From: Sciurus carolinensis
Lineage: Eukaryota; Chordata; Mammalia; Rodentia; Sciuridae
Assembly (NCBI RefSeq): GCF_902686445.1
Contig: NW_025920104.1
Span: 6,634,001-6,698,000 of the forward strand
Reading direction: 5' to 3'
Length of the DNA stretch: 64,000 nucleotides
The notes beneath the pieces are model-generated. The model searched no databases, was not told the origin of the DNA, and saw only the letters and a program-made list of their open reading frames with translations. The translations under genes and the position numbers were made by a program. Within the stretch, counting starts at the first letter, position 1; each line of letters opens with the position of its first letter. Below are positions 11,092 to 23,739 of the stretch, piece by piece.

Positions 11092-11495
11092 CTCTTGGCT
11101 CTGGCTGTGGGCTCTGGCTGTGTGCTCTGTGCTCTGCACTCTGTGCTCTGTGCTCTGTCTCTGTACTCTTTGTGGCTCTTATCTCTGGGCTCTTGGCACT
11201 GTGTTCTGTATTCTGTGTTCTTAGCCCTTGACTCTGGGCTCTGAGCTTGGGTCCCTATGCTCTGTGTGCTTTGTTCTGTGCTCTGGGCTCTAGGCTCTAT
11301 GCTTTCTGCTCTAGTAGCTGATCACTGTGCTCTATGCTCTCTGTTCTGTCTCTGTACTCTGACTCTCTACTCTGTGGGCTCTCAACTCTGTCCTCTGTGC
11401 TCTGTCTGTACTCTGGCTCTGGCTCTGTACTCTGTGCTCTGGTCTCTGTGCTCTGCACTCTGTGCTCTGTGCTCTGTGCTCTGGGCTCTGGTCTC
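11092..11495 (-). repeat. Heptamer satellite, inverted: TGCTCTG on plus strand (block 4)
   Basis: The same heptamer reversed, about 0.4 kb. The switch back occurs at about 11495 (ggtctcacagccagaatatg). Confidence 0.93.
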
Positions 11496-12768
11496 ACAGC
11501 CAGAATATGGAGACAGAGCACAGAGTTCAGAGCACGGTGACCAGAGACCAGAGCACAGAGCACAGTGCCTAGAGACCAGAGCCCAGAGCACAGAGCACAG
11601 AGCCAGAGCCCAGAGCACAGAACCCTGAGCACATAGCACAAAATACAGAGACCACACCACATAACCTAGAGCACAGAGCACAGATCACAGAGACCATAGC
11701 ACAGAGACACAGCACAGAGCACAGAGTTAGGAGACCAGAGACCATAGCACAGAGCACAGAGCTAGGAGACCAGAGACCATAGCACAGAGCACAGTCAGAA
11801 CCCAGAGCCTAGTGCACAGAGTCCAGTGTCAGTGAGCAGAGCACAGAGACCAGAGTCAGAGCCCAGAGCACAGAAGGAAGAGCACAGAGTACAGAGCACA
11901 GTGTCAGAGCCCAGAGTCAGAGCCCAGAGCAAATAGCCAGAGCTCAGAGCACAGAGCACAAAGCTCAGAGCACACAGCACAGAGCAGGAGTTCATAGCCA
12001 GAGCTCAGAGTGCAGAGTGTAGAGCACAGAGTACAGAGCACAGTGTCAGAGTCCAGAGCACAGAGCACAAAGCCCAGAGTACAGGGCACAGTGCCCAGAG
12101 CCCAGTGGAAGCAGCACAGAGCACAGAACCAGAGCATAGTGTGCAGAGGACAAAACTCAGAGATCAGAGAATAGAGCACAAACCACAGAGTGCAGAGCAC
12201 AGAGACCAGAACACAGACACCAGAGCACAGAGCACAGAGCCAGACCCAGAGTACAGAACTAGAGTACAGAGACAGAGCACAGAGTATAGTGACCAGAGAC
12301 CAGAGCACAGAGCACAGTGATCAGAGACCAGAGCACAGAGCCCAGAACACAGAGCACAGTGACCAGAACCAGAGTAGAGAACACAGAGTACAGAGTCAGA
12401 CCCTAGATCACAGATTTCAGATCACAGAGAACAGAACACAGAGCCCAGAGCCTAGAGACCAGAGACCATAGCACAGAGCGTGGAGCCAGATCCCAGAGCA
12501 CAGAGAACAGAGCACAGAGTCAGAGCCCAGAGCACATAGCCAGAGCACACAGTGCAGAGCACAGAGTATAGAGCACAGAGTCAGAGGCCAGAGCAAGAGT
12601 CCAGAGCAAATAGCCAGAGCACAGAGCACAGAGTACAAAGAACAGAGCACGAAGCACAGAGAGGGAGCCCAGACCAGAGGCCACAGCACAGAGTTTAGAG
12701 CACAAAGCACAGAGCATGGAGTCAGAGCACAGTGCATAGAGCAAAGAGCCAGCATCCAGGGCCAAGAG
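11496..12768 (+). repeat. Heptamer satellite, CAGAGCA orientation (block 5)
   Basis: About 1.27 kb, ending near gggccaagaggtctctgtg, where the strand switches. It contains a local tandem copy around 11720-11790 (aggagaccagagaccatagc appears twice). Confidence 0.92.
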
Positions 12769-13758
12769 GTCTCTGTGTTCTGTTTCTCTACACTTGGTCT
12801 GGGATCTGGGCTCTGTGCTCTGTGCTCTGTACTCTAGGCTCTGGGCTCTGTTTTCTGTCTCTGTACTCTGGCTCTGTGCTCTGTGCTCTGGATTCTGTGC
12901 TCTGGCTCTGTGTTCTGGGCTCTGGGTCTGTTCTTTGTGCTTTGGTCTCTGGGATCTGGGCCCTGTGCTCTGGGCTCTAGGCTCTTTGATTTGTGCACTG
13001 GGCTCTGTGCTCTGTGCTGTGTGATCTGGGCTCTGTTCTCTGGTCTCTGCGCTCTGGACTCTGAACTATGGGCTCTTTGCTCTGTGCTCTGTGATCTGTA
13101 CTCTGTGCTCTCTGCTCTGTGTTCTGTCCTCTGGGTTCCAGGCACTGTGCTCCGGGCTCTGTGTTCTGGTCTCTGGTCACTGTGCTCTGTGCTCTGTGCT
13201 CTGTATCTGTACCTTGGCTCTGTACTCTGGGTCTGGGCTCTGGACTACGTGCTATATTCTCTGGTCTGTGATCAATGTGCTCTGTCTCTGTGCTCTGCAC
13301 TCTGTGCTCTGTGCTCTGTACTCTGCGCTATTTGCTCTGGCTCTGTGCTCTGTGCTCTGTGTTACTGCTCTGCACTCTGGGCTCTGGATCAGTGTTCTGG
13401 CTCTTTGCTCTGTGCTCTGTGCTCTGTGCTCTGGGCTCCCTGCTCTGTGCTCTGGCTCTCTGCTCTCTCTCTGTACTCAGTCCCCAGCTCTGTGCTCAGG
13501 GCACTGAGTTCTGTGCTCTGTCTCTGCATCTTGATTTTGGGCACAGGTGTGTACTCTGGTCTCTGTGCTCTGTGCCCTGGGCTCTGTGCTCTGGTCTCTG
13601 GACTCTGGCTCTGAGCTCTCCCCTCTGTGCTTGGACTTTGGTCATTCTGCTCTGTGCTCTGTCTCTTCACTCTGGTTCTGGCTCTGAACTCTGGGCACTG
13701 TTCTCTGTGCTCTGGGCACTGTGCTGTGGTCTCTGTGCTCTGTGCTCTGTGCTCTGGG
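12769..13758 (-). repeat. Heptamer satellite, inverted (block 6)
   Basis: About 1 kb of TGCTCTG/GGCTCTG repeats on the plus strand. It ends at the first of four similar junctions (gggatcaaagcaggagccc) at about 13758. Confidence 0.92.
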
Positions 13759-15508
13759 ATCAAAGCAGGAGCCCAGAGCCAGAACCCAGAGCACAAAGTG
13801 AGAGCACAGAGCCAGAGCACAGAGCACAGAGCACAGAGCACAGAGCACAAAGAACAGAAAGCAAAGCAGGAGCCCAGAACAAGAGCCCTGAGTGCAGAGT
13901 GCAAATCACAGAGTACAGAGCACATAACAGAGAAAACAGAGCAGGAGCACAGAACAAGAGCTCAAATCACAGAGTACAAATCATAGAACACAGAGCACAG
14001 AGCCAGGACCCAGAGAACAGAGAGAGATTCAGAGCACAGACCCAGAGTATTGAGAGAGAATCCACAGCACAGTGCCAGAGCACAGATCTCAGAGCACAGA
14101 GCACTTATCACAGAGTGCAGAACACAGAGAACAAAGTACAGAGCACAGAGACCATAGCACAGAGGACAGAGTCCAGAGACCAGACTGAGGGTACATAGCC
14201 AGAGTACAGTGTAAGACAGTGCACAGATCCCAGAACACAGAGCACAGTGATCAGAACTAGAGCACAGAGCACAGAGCCCAGTGCCCAGAGCACAGAGCAT
14301 AGAGCACAGAGGCAGAGCACAGAGCACAGAGTACAGAGCCAAGAACACAGAGCCCAGAGCACACAGCACAGTGACCAGAGACCAGAGCACAGAGCACAGA
14401 GCACAGAACACAGAACCAGAGCCCAGAACACATTGTGCAGAGCATAGAGAACAGAGCCCAGAGCCCAGAGCACGAGCACAGAGCACACAGAACAGAACAC
14501 AGAGCCCAGTGCACAAATCAAGACCAGAGCCCAGAGCCCAGAGCCAGAGCTCAGAGCCCAGAGCACAGTGCACAGAGCCAGAGCACACAGCCAGAGCCCA
14601 GAACGGACCCTGATTACAGAGACAGAACACAGAGACCAGAACCTAGAGTACAGAGCCGAGAGCACAGAGACCAGAGACCAGAGCACGGCGCACAGAGTCC
14701 AGTGCCCAGACCAAGTGTAGAGGGACAAAACACAGGGACCAGAGCCCAGAACTCAGAGCACAGAGCATAGATACCACAGACAGTTCCCAGAGCATATAGC
14801 ACAGAGCCCAGAGATCGGAGCTCCGATCACACAGCACAGAGATCAGAGATCACACACCATAGCAGAGAGCACAGAACCCAGAATCTAGAACCAAGAGCAC
14901 AGATACTAGAGACCATAGTACAGAGCACATAACTCAGAGCATGGATCCAGAGAACAGAGACAAAACACAGAGCCCACATACCAGAGCTCACAGCATAGAG
15001 AACAGAGGAGAGAGAGCCTAGAGCCAGAGCCCAGAGTGCAGATTGCAGAGCACCAAGCACAGAGCCAGAGCACAGAGCACAGGGCAGAGGGCAGGAGATC
15101 AGAGCCAGAGCCTAGAGTGCAGAATGCAGAGCACAGAGCACAGATTCAGAGCACAGAACTAGGAGCACAGAGCACTTACCACAGAGCACAGAGCACAGAG
15201 GCAGAGCCAAAGTACAGAGATAGAGCACAGAGCCAGAGCCTAGAGCCACAGCTCAGATTGTCAAGTGCAGATCACAGAGCACAGAGCTAGAGCACAGTGC
15301 ACAGAGCACTAAGCCCTGAACTATAGTCAGAGACAGTGCCCAGAGCCAGAGTCCAGAGCACAGAGCCCAGAGCACAGAGGGCAGAGCACACAGCCAAAGC
15401 CCAGAGCTGAGAGTACAGAGCACAGAGAACAGAGTAAATGGCACAGAGACCAGTGCAGAGAGCACAAACCAGAGCATGGAGCACAGAGCCGAGAGGCCAG
15501 ACCCACAG
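13759..15508 (+). repeat. Heptamer satellite, CAGAGCA orientation (block 7)
   Basis: About 1.75 kb. Bases 14948-14995 are the inverted counterpart of diagnostic segments at about 20037-20090 and 21890-21945 (the 'tctctgtactctggatc' variant). It ends at ccagacccacagctctgg, about 15508. Confidence 0.92.
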
Positions 15509-16321
15509 CTCTGGTCTCTGGCTCTATTCTCTCTGCTCTGTGCTCTGAACTCTGGTCACTGTGCTCTATGCTCTGTCTCTGTACTTTGGCTCTGGCTCTC
15601 AGCTCTGGGCTCTGGGTTCTGTACTCTGGTCTCTGTGCTATGTCCTCTCTGCTCTGGACTGTGTGCTCTGGGCTTTGGCTCTGGGCTCTCTCTCTCTATA
15701 CTCTGGGTCTGGGCTCTGAACTCTGTCTCCTTTCTCTGGGTCCTGGCTCTGTGCTCTGTGCTCTGTGCTCTGAACTCTGTGCTCTGGGATCTGTCTCTGG
15801 GTTGCTACTCTGTTCTCTGTGCTCTGTGCTCTCTGCTCTGTGCTCAGAGCTCTGTGCTCTATGTTCTGGCTGTGTGATCTTGCTTTGTGCTCTGCACAGT
15901 GTGCTCTGGGCTCTGGCTCTGTGCTCTCTGTTGTGTGCTCTGTGATTTCTATTCTGTGCTCTGTATTCTGCTCTCTGTGCTCTGGGTTCTAGCTCTGGGA
16001 TCCTCCTCTGTTCTTTGTGCTCTGTGCGCAGGGCTCTGGCTCTGGGCACTGACTCTGTGTTTGTGCTCAGTGCTCTGTGTTCTGCGTTCTGGGCTCTGTA
16101 CTCTGGATATATGCTCTGAGCTATGTGCTCTCTGCTCTGCATTCTGTGCTCAGGGCTCTGGCTCTGTGCTCTGTGTTCTGTGCTCTGGCTCTGTACTCTA
16201 TGCTCTGCACTCTGACCTCTGTACTCTGGCTCTGGATCTGAGTTATGGGCACTGTTCTCTGTTCTATGGGTTCTGTGCTGCAGTCTCTGTGCTCTGTGCT
16301 CTGTGCTCTGTGCACTGGGCT
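15509..16321 (-). repeat. Heptamer satellite, inverted (block 8)
   Basis: About 0.8 kb, ending at the junction gggctcagagtaggagccc at about 16322. Confidence 0.92.
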
Positions 16322-18130
16322 CAGAGTAGGAGCCCAGTGCCAGAACCCAGAGCATAGAGTGCAGAGCACAGAGCCAGAGCCTAGAGCACAGAGCACAGAC
16401 CACAAAGCACAGAGCACACATTACAGAGCACAAGAAACAGAGTAGGTGCCCAGAGCCAGAGCCCAGAACACTGAGTGCAGAGCACAGAGCACAGAGTACA
16501 GAGCCAGGACCCAGAGAACAGAGACAGCCTTCAGAACACAGACTCAGAGTATTGAGAGACAGACTTAGAGCGAGAGCCCAGAGCACACAGCCTAGAGCAC
16601 AGAGTTCAGAGTACAGAGAACTTATCACAGAGTGTAGAGCACAGAGAACAAAGCACAGAGCCCAGACACAGCACCCAGAGCTCAGAGCCCAAAGTCCAGA
16701 GACCAGAGCTCAGAGACAAAGCAGAGAGCACAGAGCTCAGAGAGCAGAGACCATAGCACAGAGCACAAAGTACAAGCTCAGAGACCAGAGACCACAGCAC
16801 AGAGCCCCGTGCCAAGAACACAGAACACAGAGTGCAGAGAAGAGAGCACAGAGCACAGAGCACAGAGCCCAGAGCCAGAGCACAGTGCACAGAGTACTGA
16901 GCCCAGACCCAGAGTCAGAGACAGTTCCCACTTCCAGAGTTCAGAGCCCAGAAGTCAGAGCAGAGATCACAGAGACCACAGAACACAGCCAAGACCCAGA
17001 GTACAGAGAGAGAACAAAGAGCCCAGAGCCCAGAGCTTTCAGCACAGAGCACAGAGAACACAGAAAGAGTTCAGAGTCAGAGCCCAGAGCACAGAGTGAA
17101 GAGCACAGAGCACAGAGCCAGAGCACAGATCACAGAGAACAGATCCAGAGCCCTGAGCACAGAGCCCAGAGCCCAGAGCTAGAGCCCAGAGCACAAAGCA
17201 CAGAGCTGAGTCCCAGAATAGAGAGACAGAGCCTAGAACAAGAGCCCAGAGAACAGGGTGTACAGCACACATTACAGAGCACAGAGCACAGAATACTGAA
17301 CACAGAGCACAGAGCCCAGAGCCCAGGCCCAGAGTACTGAGGCAGAACACAGCCCACAGCCCAGAGCTCAGAGCAAAGAGCCCACAGCACAGAGCACAGA
17401 GAACAGAGCCAGAACACGGGGCCAGAGCCCAGAGTGCAGAGCGCAGAGCACAGGGGCAGAACTCACAGCCATGAGCACTGTGACAGAGACCTGAGAACAG
17501 GGCACAGAGCACAGAGACAGAACACAGAGTCAGTGCTCACAACCAGAGCCCAGAGCAGAGAGCACAGAGAACAGAGGAGGAGCCCAACACCAGAGTGCAG
17601 AGTTCAGAGTGCAGATCACAGAGCACCGAGCCAGAGCACAGAACACAGAGGACAGAGCCTGAGCTCTGAGCACAGAGCACAGAACCCAGAGCCAAAGCCC
17701 AGAGACCAGAGCACAGTGCACAAAGCACTGAGCCAAGATTCAGAGTAGAGAGACAGAGATGAGAGCCAGAGCCCAGAGCCCAGAGTCCAGTCAAAAGTGT
17801 GTACAGCAGAGATCACAGAGCACAGAGACAGAGCAGAAAGCACAGAGTGCAGAGCATAGAAGACAGAACCAGAGCACAGAACAGAAAGCACAGAGCCAGA
17901 GCCATAAGCACAGAACACAGAGCACAGAGCACAGATCCAGAGTACAGAGACAGAACACAGAGCCCACATCCCAGAGCTCAAAGTACAGAGCACAGAGAAA
18001 AGAGAGAGAGAGCCCAGAGTCAGAGTCCAGAGTGCAGAGTGCAGAGCAGAGAGCACAGCCAGAGCACAGAACACAGAGCACAGTGACCAGAATCCAGAGC
18101 ACAGAGCAAAAAGCAAAGAGCCAAAGCCCA
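16322..18130 (+). repeat. Heptamer satellite, CAGAGCA orientation (block 9)
   Basis: About 1.8 kb. Bases 17931-17985 are the inverted counterpart of 20037-20090 in block 10. It ends at cccagaactctgggtctggg at about 18130. Confidence 0.92.
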
Positions 18131-20258
18131 GAACTCTGGGTCTGGGCTTTTAGCTCTGTACTCTGTGTTCTGGTTTGTGCTCTGTGCTCTAGACTCTGTG
18201 GTCTTTACTCTGTTCTATGTGTTATATACTCTCAGCTCTTCTCTCTGGCTGTGTGCTCTGTGATCTGTGCTCTGGGCTCTGGTCTCTGGTTATTGTGCTC
18301 TGTTCTCTGTCCTCTGGACTCTGGGTTCTGAGCTCTCTTCTCTGTGCTCTGTGCTCTGGTCTCTGCACACTGGCCTCTGGCTCTGTGCTTTGGGCTCTGG
18401 GCTCTGTGTTCTGGTCTCTGGTTACTGTGCTCTGTGCTCTGTGTTCTGTCTCTGTACTCTGTGTCTGGGCTCTGGTCTCTGTGATTTGCACTCCATGCTG
18501 TTTGCTCTGTGCTCTGCACTCTATGCTCTGCCTCGTGTTGTGTGCTTTCTGCTCTGGTCTGTGTTCTCTGGTCTCTGGCTTCAGTCTCTGTCTCAATACT
18601 CTGGATTTTGGCTCTGAACTCTGTTCTCTGGGTCCTGGCTCTGTGCTCTGGCTCTGCACTTTGTGCTCTGTGCTCTCTTCTCTGGGCTGGGTGATCAGGA
18701 ATCTGGCTCTGGGCACTTTTTCTAACTCTGGTTCTTGGCTCACAGAGTGGGTTCTGCACTCTGAACTCTGGGCTCCTCCTCTGTTCTCTGTGCTCTCTGC
18801 TCTGGGCTCCAGCTCTAAGCACTGGCTCTGTGCTCTGTGCTCTGCACCCTTTGTTCATGTCTCTGTGCTCAGTGCTCTTGACTCTGTGCTCTGCCTCTGT
18901 GATCTCTGCTCTGGTCTCTGGACTTTGGCTATAGGTTCTGTGCTCTGTGTTCTGTGCTCTGGCTTGGTGCTCTGTTCTCTCTGCTCTGTGCTCTGTGCTC
19001 TGCACACTGCACTCTGCATTCTGGTGCTGGGCTCCTCCGCTGTTCTCTGTGTTCTTTGCTTTGGGCTCTGGCTCTGAGTACTGGCTCTGTGCTCAATGCT
19101 CTGTGCTCTGTGCCCTGTACTCAGGTCTCTGTTACAATGCTCTTGACTGCGAGCTCTGACTCTGTGCTCTGTGCTCTGTACAGTGGTCTCTGTGCTCTGT
19201 GCTCTGCACTGTGCACTCTGGGCTTGGGCTTTGTGCTCTCGCTCTGTTCTCTGTGCTCTGTGCTGTGGGTTCTTTGCTCTGAGTCTGAGCTGTGGGCTGT
19301 GTTCTGTCTCTGTACTCTGGGTCAGGGCTCTGGGATCTGTGTTTTGTGCTCTGTTTTCTGTATTCTGTGCTTTGTGCTCTGGCTCTGTGCTGTGTGATTT
19401 GTACAGTACTCCCTGTTCTCTGCACTCTGTGCTCTGTTTTCTGCATTTTGACTCAGTGCTCTGTTCTCTGCATTCAGCACTATGGGTTTTGGCTCTGTGC
19501 TTTATGCTCTATGCTCTCTGCTCTGCACTCTGTGCTCTGTTTCTCTGGACTCTGACTCTGGACTCTGTCTCTGTTCTCTGTGCTCTGTGCTTAGCACTCT
19601 GGGCTCTGGGTTCTGTGTTCTGTCTCTGAAATATCGGTCTCAGCTCTGTGCTTTGGTCTCTGTGATCTGTGCTCTGACCTCTGGGCTCTGGTCATTGTTC
19701 TGTTTCTCTATACTTAGTCTGGGTATTAGCTCTGTGCTCTGACTCTGCACTCTGTGCTCTGGTCTCTGGCTTTGGGCTCTGGCTCTTTCTTCTGGCTCTG
19801 TGTACTGCACTCTTCACTCTGGACTCTGGATCAGTGTTCTAGCTCTGTTGTGTGTGCTCTCTTCTCTGCACTCCGTGCTCCAGGTTCTGGCTCTATGCTC
19901 TTTGATCTTTGTTCTGGGCTAGGTGTTGTGGGCTCTGTTGTCTGTGCTCTGCACTCTGTGCGCTGGGCTCTGGCTCTGTGCTGTTCTGGGTTCTCACTCT
20001 GGACTCTGTCTCTGTTCTCTGTGCTCTTTGCTGTGAGCTCTGGGATGTGGGCTTTGTGTTCTGTCTCTGTGCTCTGGATCTATTCTCTGAGCTATGTGCT
20101 TTCTGCTCTGCACTCTGTGCTCTGGGCTCTGGCTCTGTGCTCTGTGTTCAGGGCTCTGGCTCAGAATTCTGGCTCTGGCTCTGAGCTCTGGGCACTGATC
20201 TCTGTGCTCTGGCCTCTGGGCTATAGGCTTTGTGTTCTGTGCTCTGTGCACTGGGCTC
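18131..20258 (-). repeat. Heptamer satellite, inverted (block 10, longest inverted block)
   Basis: About 2.1 kb, ending at gggctcagagaaggagccc at about 20258. It contains several sub-segments that recur in block 12 at a spacing of about 1.9 kb. Confidence 0.92.
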
Positions 20259-20737
20259 AGAGAAGGAGCCCAGAGTCACAACCCAGAGCACAGAGTGCAG
20301 AGCACAGAGCCAGGGCCCAGAGCAGAGAGTGTAGGGAACAGATCTCAGAGCACAGAGCAAAGAGCCAGATCCCAGACCACAGAGTGCAGAGCACAGAGAA
20401 CAGAGCATACAGTGCAGAGCACAGGTAATAAAGCACAGAGCACTTAGACCAGAGCTCAGAGCAGAGCCCAGACCTCAGAGCACAGAGCACAGAGACCACA
20501 ACACAGATCCTGGAACACACAGCCCAGAGCCCAGAGACCAGAGCTCAGAGCACAGATCTCTGAGACTAGAGACCACAGCACTGAGCCCAAAGAACAGAGC
20601 ATAGAACAAAGACTGCAGAGCACAGAGCGCAGAGCACACCACCAGAGCCCAGAGCTGAGAGTACATAGCACAGGGAACAGAGTAAAGAGCACAGAACACA
20701 AACCAGAGCACAGAGAATAGAGCCAAGAGTCCAGATC
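20259..20737 (+). repeat. Heptamer satellite, CAGAGCA orientation (block 11)
   Basis: About 0.48 kb between junctions at about 20258 and 20737 (agtccagatctggagctctg). Confidence 0.92.
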
Positions 20738-22160
20738 TGGAGCTCTGGGCTGTGGCTCTGTGTTCTCTGCTCTGTGCTCTGGACTCTGGTCACTGTGCTA
20801 TGCTCTGTGCTCTGTGCTCTGTCCCTGTATTCTAGCTCTGGCTCTGAACTCTGGACTCTGGGCTCTGTGTTCTTTCTCTGTACTCTGGATCTCTGCTCTG
20901 TGCTCAGTGCTCTGTGCTCTAGACTCTGTGTTCTGGGCTCTATGCTCTGTGCTCTGTGCTCTGGACTCTACACTCTGGCCTCTGGCTCTGTGCACTGGGC
21001 TCTGGGTTCTGTGCTCTTGGATCCATGCTCTGTACTGTGCACTCTGAACTCTGTTTCTGGGCTTTGTGGCTTTGTGCTCTGGGTTCTGGTTCTGTGCTGT
21101 GTGCTCTCTGCTATGGGCTCTGGGCACTGGGCTCTGTGCTCTCATCTCTGGTCTCTGTGCTCTGCACTCCATGTTCTTTGCTCTGCTATCTGTGCTGTGT
21201 GCTCTATTCTCTGCACTCTGTCCTCCGGGCTCTGTCTCTGGGTTCCTATTCTGTGCTCTCTGCTCTGTGCTCAGGGCTCTGACTCTGTGCTCTATGTTCT
21301 GTGCTCTGGCTCTGTGCTCTATCCTCTGTGCTCTATGCCCTGGCACAGTGCTCTGTGCTCTCTGCTCTGGCTCTGTGCTCTGTGATCTGTGCTCTACTCC
21401 CTGTTCTGTGTTCTCTGGGTTCCAGGATTTGACTCTTGGCTCTGTCTCTCTACTCTGGCTCTTGGCTCTGTGCTTTGTGCTCTGTGCACTGATCTTTGAG
21501 CTCTGGCTCGGGGCACTCTGCTCTGTGCTCAGGGCTCTGCCTCTGTGCTCTGTATTCTGTGCTCTGGGTTCTGGCTCTAGAATCTTCTGTTCTCTGTGCT
21601 CTGTGCGCTGGGCTCTGGCTCTGAGCACTGGCTCTGTACTGTGTGCTGTTTTCTGTGCCCTGTGCTCATGTCTCTGTGCTCAGTGCACTTGGCCATAGGC
21701 TCTGCCTCTGTGCTCTGTGCTGGGGGTTATATGCTCAGAGCTCTGGATTGTGGGCTCTGTGTTCTGTGATGTGTGCTGTACACACTGTTCTCTGTGCTCT
21801 GTGCTCTGTGCTCTGGCACTGTGTTCTGTGTTCTGCACTCTGCACTTTGGACTCTGACTCTGGTCTCTATCTCTGTTCTTTGTGCTCTTTGCTGTGATAT
21901 CTGTGATGGGGGCTTTGTGTTCTGTCTCTGTACTCTGGATCTATACTCTGAGCTATGTTCTCTCTGCTCTGCATTCTGTGCTCTGGGGTCTGGTTCTGTG
22001 CTCTGTGCTCTGTGCTCTGTGCTCAGGGCCCTGGCTCTGTGCTATGTGTTCTGTTCTCTGGCTCTGTACTCTATGCTCTGTACTGTGACCTCTGTACTCT
22101 GACTCTGGCTCTGAGCTCTGGGCACTGTTCTCTGTGCTCTGTGCTCTGCGCACTGTGCTC
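20738..22160 (-). repeat. Heptamer satellite, inverted (block 12)
   Basis: About 1.4 kb, ending at gtgctcagagaagcagccc at about 22160. Its last part matches the last part of block 10 step for step. Confidence 0.92.
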
Positions 22161-22902
22161 AGAGAAGCAGCCCAGATTCAGAACCCAGAGCACAGAGTGC
22201 ACAGCTCAGAGTCAGGGCCCAGAGCACAGATCACAGAGTCATAGCCCAGAGCACAGAGTGCAGAGCACAGAGAACAGAGCACAGAGTGCTGAGCACAGAG
22301 AATAAAGCACAGATTCAAAGACCAGAGCACAGAGCACCGAGCTCAGAGCTCAGAGCACAGATCACAGAGCAGAGAGCACAGAGCACAGAGTACAGAGACC
22401 ACATCACAGAGCCCAGAACACAGAACCCAGAGATCCAGAGCACAGTGAACAGAGACCAGAGACCAGAGTTCAGAGACAGAGCACAGAGTACAGATGTCAG
22501 AGACCAGAGACCATAGCACAGAGCACAGAGCCCAGAGATAAGAGCACAGAGCCCATAGCACAGAGCACCGAGATCACAACACAGATCCAAAAACTCAGAG
22601 CATGAGGACAGAGCACAGAGCCAGAGCCCAGACTGCAGAGAACAGAGCACAAAGTACAGAGTCAGAATGCAGTGCACAGGGAACTGAGCCCAGAACCAGA
22701 GTCAGAGACAGTGCCCAGTGCCAGAGCCCAGAGCACAGAAAACAGAGCACAGATCACAGAGCACAGAGCACAGAGCACTGAGCACACAGCCAGATCCCAG
22801 AGCTGAGAATACATAACACAGAGAACAGAGTAAAGAGCACAAAGACCATAGCACAAAGCACAAAACAGAGCACATAGCACAGAACCAAGAGCCCAGACCC
22901 AG
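22161..22902 (+). repeat. Heptamer satellite, CAGAGCA orientation (block 13)
   Basis: About 0.74 kb, ending at cccagacccagagctctggg at about 22902. Confidence 0.92.
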
Positions 22903-23739
22903 AGCTCTGGGCTGTGGCTCTATGCTCTCTGCTCTGACCTCTAGTAACTGTGCTCTGTGCTATGTGCTCTGTCTCTGTATTCTGATTCTTGCTCTGAGAT
23001 CTGTGCTCTGGACTCTGTGTTCTGGGCTCTATGCTCTGTGCTCTGTGCTCTGGCCCTGTACTCTGGCTTCTGGTTCTGGGCCCTAGGCTCTGGACTCTGT
23101 GCTCTGTGCTTTGGGCTCTGTTCTCTGGGCTCTGTGTGCTGCACTCTGTACTCTGGGATCTGGCTCTGTGCTGTGTGCTCTCTGCTATGGACTCTTGGTC
23201 TGTGCTCTGTGCTCTGTCTCTTTGCTCTGGGATCTGTGCTCTGGGATCACAACTTGTTGATTTATGCACTGGGCTCTGCGCTGTGTTGTGTGCTCTGGGC
23301 TCTGTGCTCTGTACTCTCTGCTCTGTGTTATGTGCTCTGGGCTCTGGGGTCTGTGCTCTGGACTCCGTGCTCTGTGCTCTGTGCTCTCTGCTCTGGGGTG
23401 TGTGTTCTGGGCTCTAGCTTCAGGCTCTGTCTCAATACTCTGGGTATGGGTTCTGAAATCTGTCTGTTCTCTGGGTCCTGGCTCTGTGGCTTGTGCTCTG
23501 TGCTCTGAACTCTGTGCTCTGGGCTCTGTCTCTGGGTTCCTACTCTGTTCTCTGTGCTCTGTGCTCAGGGCCTTGGGCTGTGTGCTCTGGCTCTGCACTC
23601 TGTGTTCTGGGATCTGTTCTTTGTGCTCTGTGCTCTGGTCTCTGCACTCTGGCCTCTGGGTCTGTGTTCTGGGCTCTGATCACTGTGCTCTGTGCTCTGG
23701 GCTCTGTGTTCTGGGCTCTTTTCTCTGTGCTCTGTGTTC

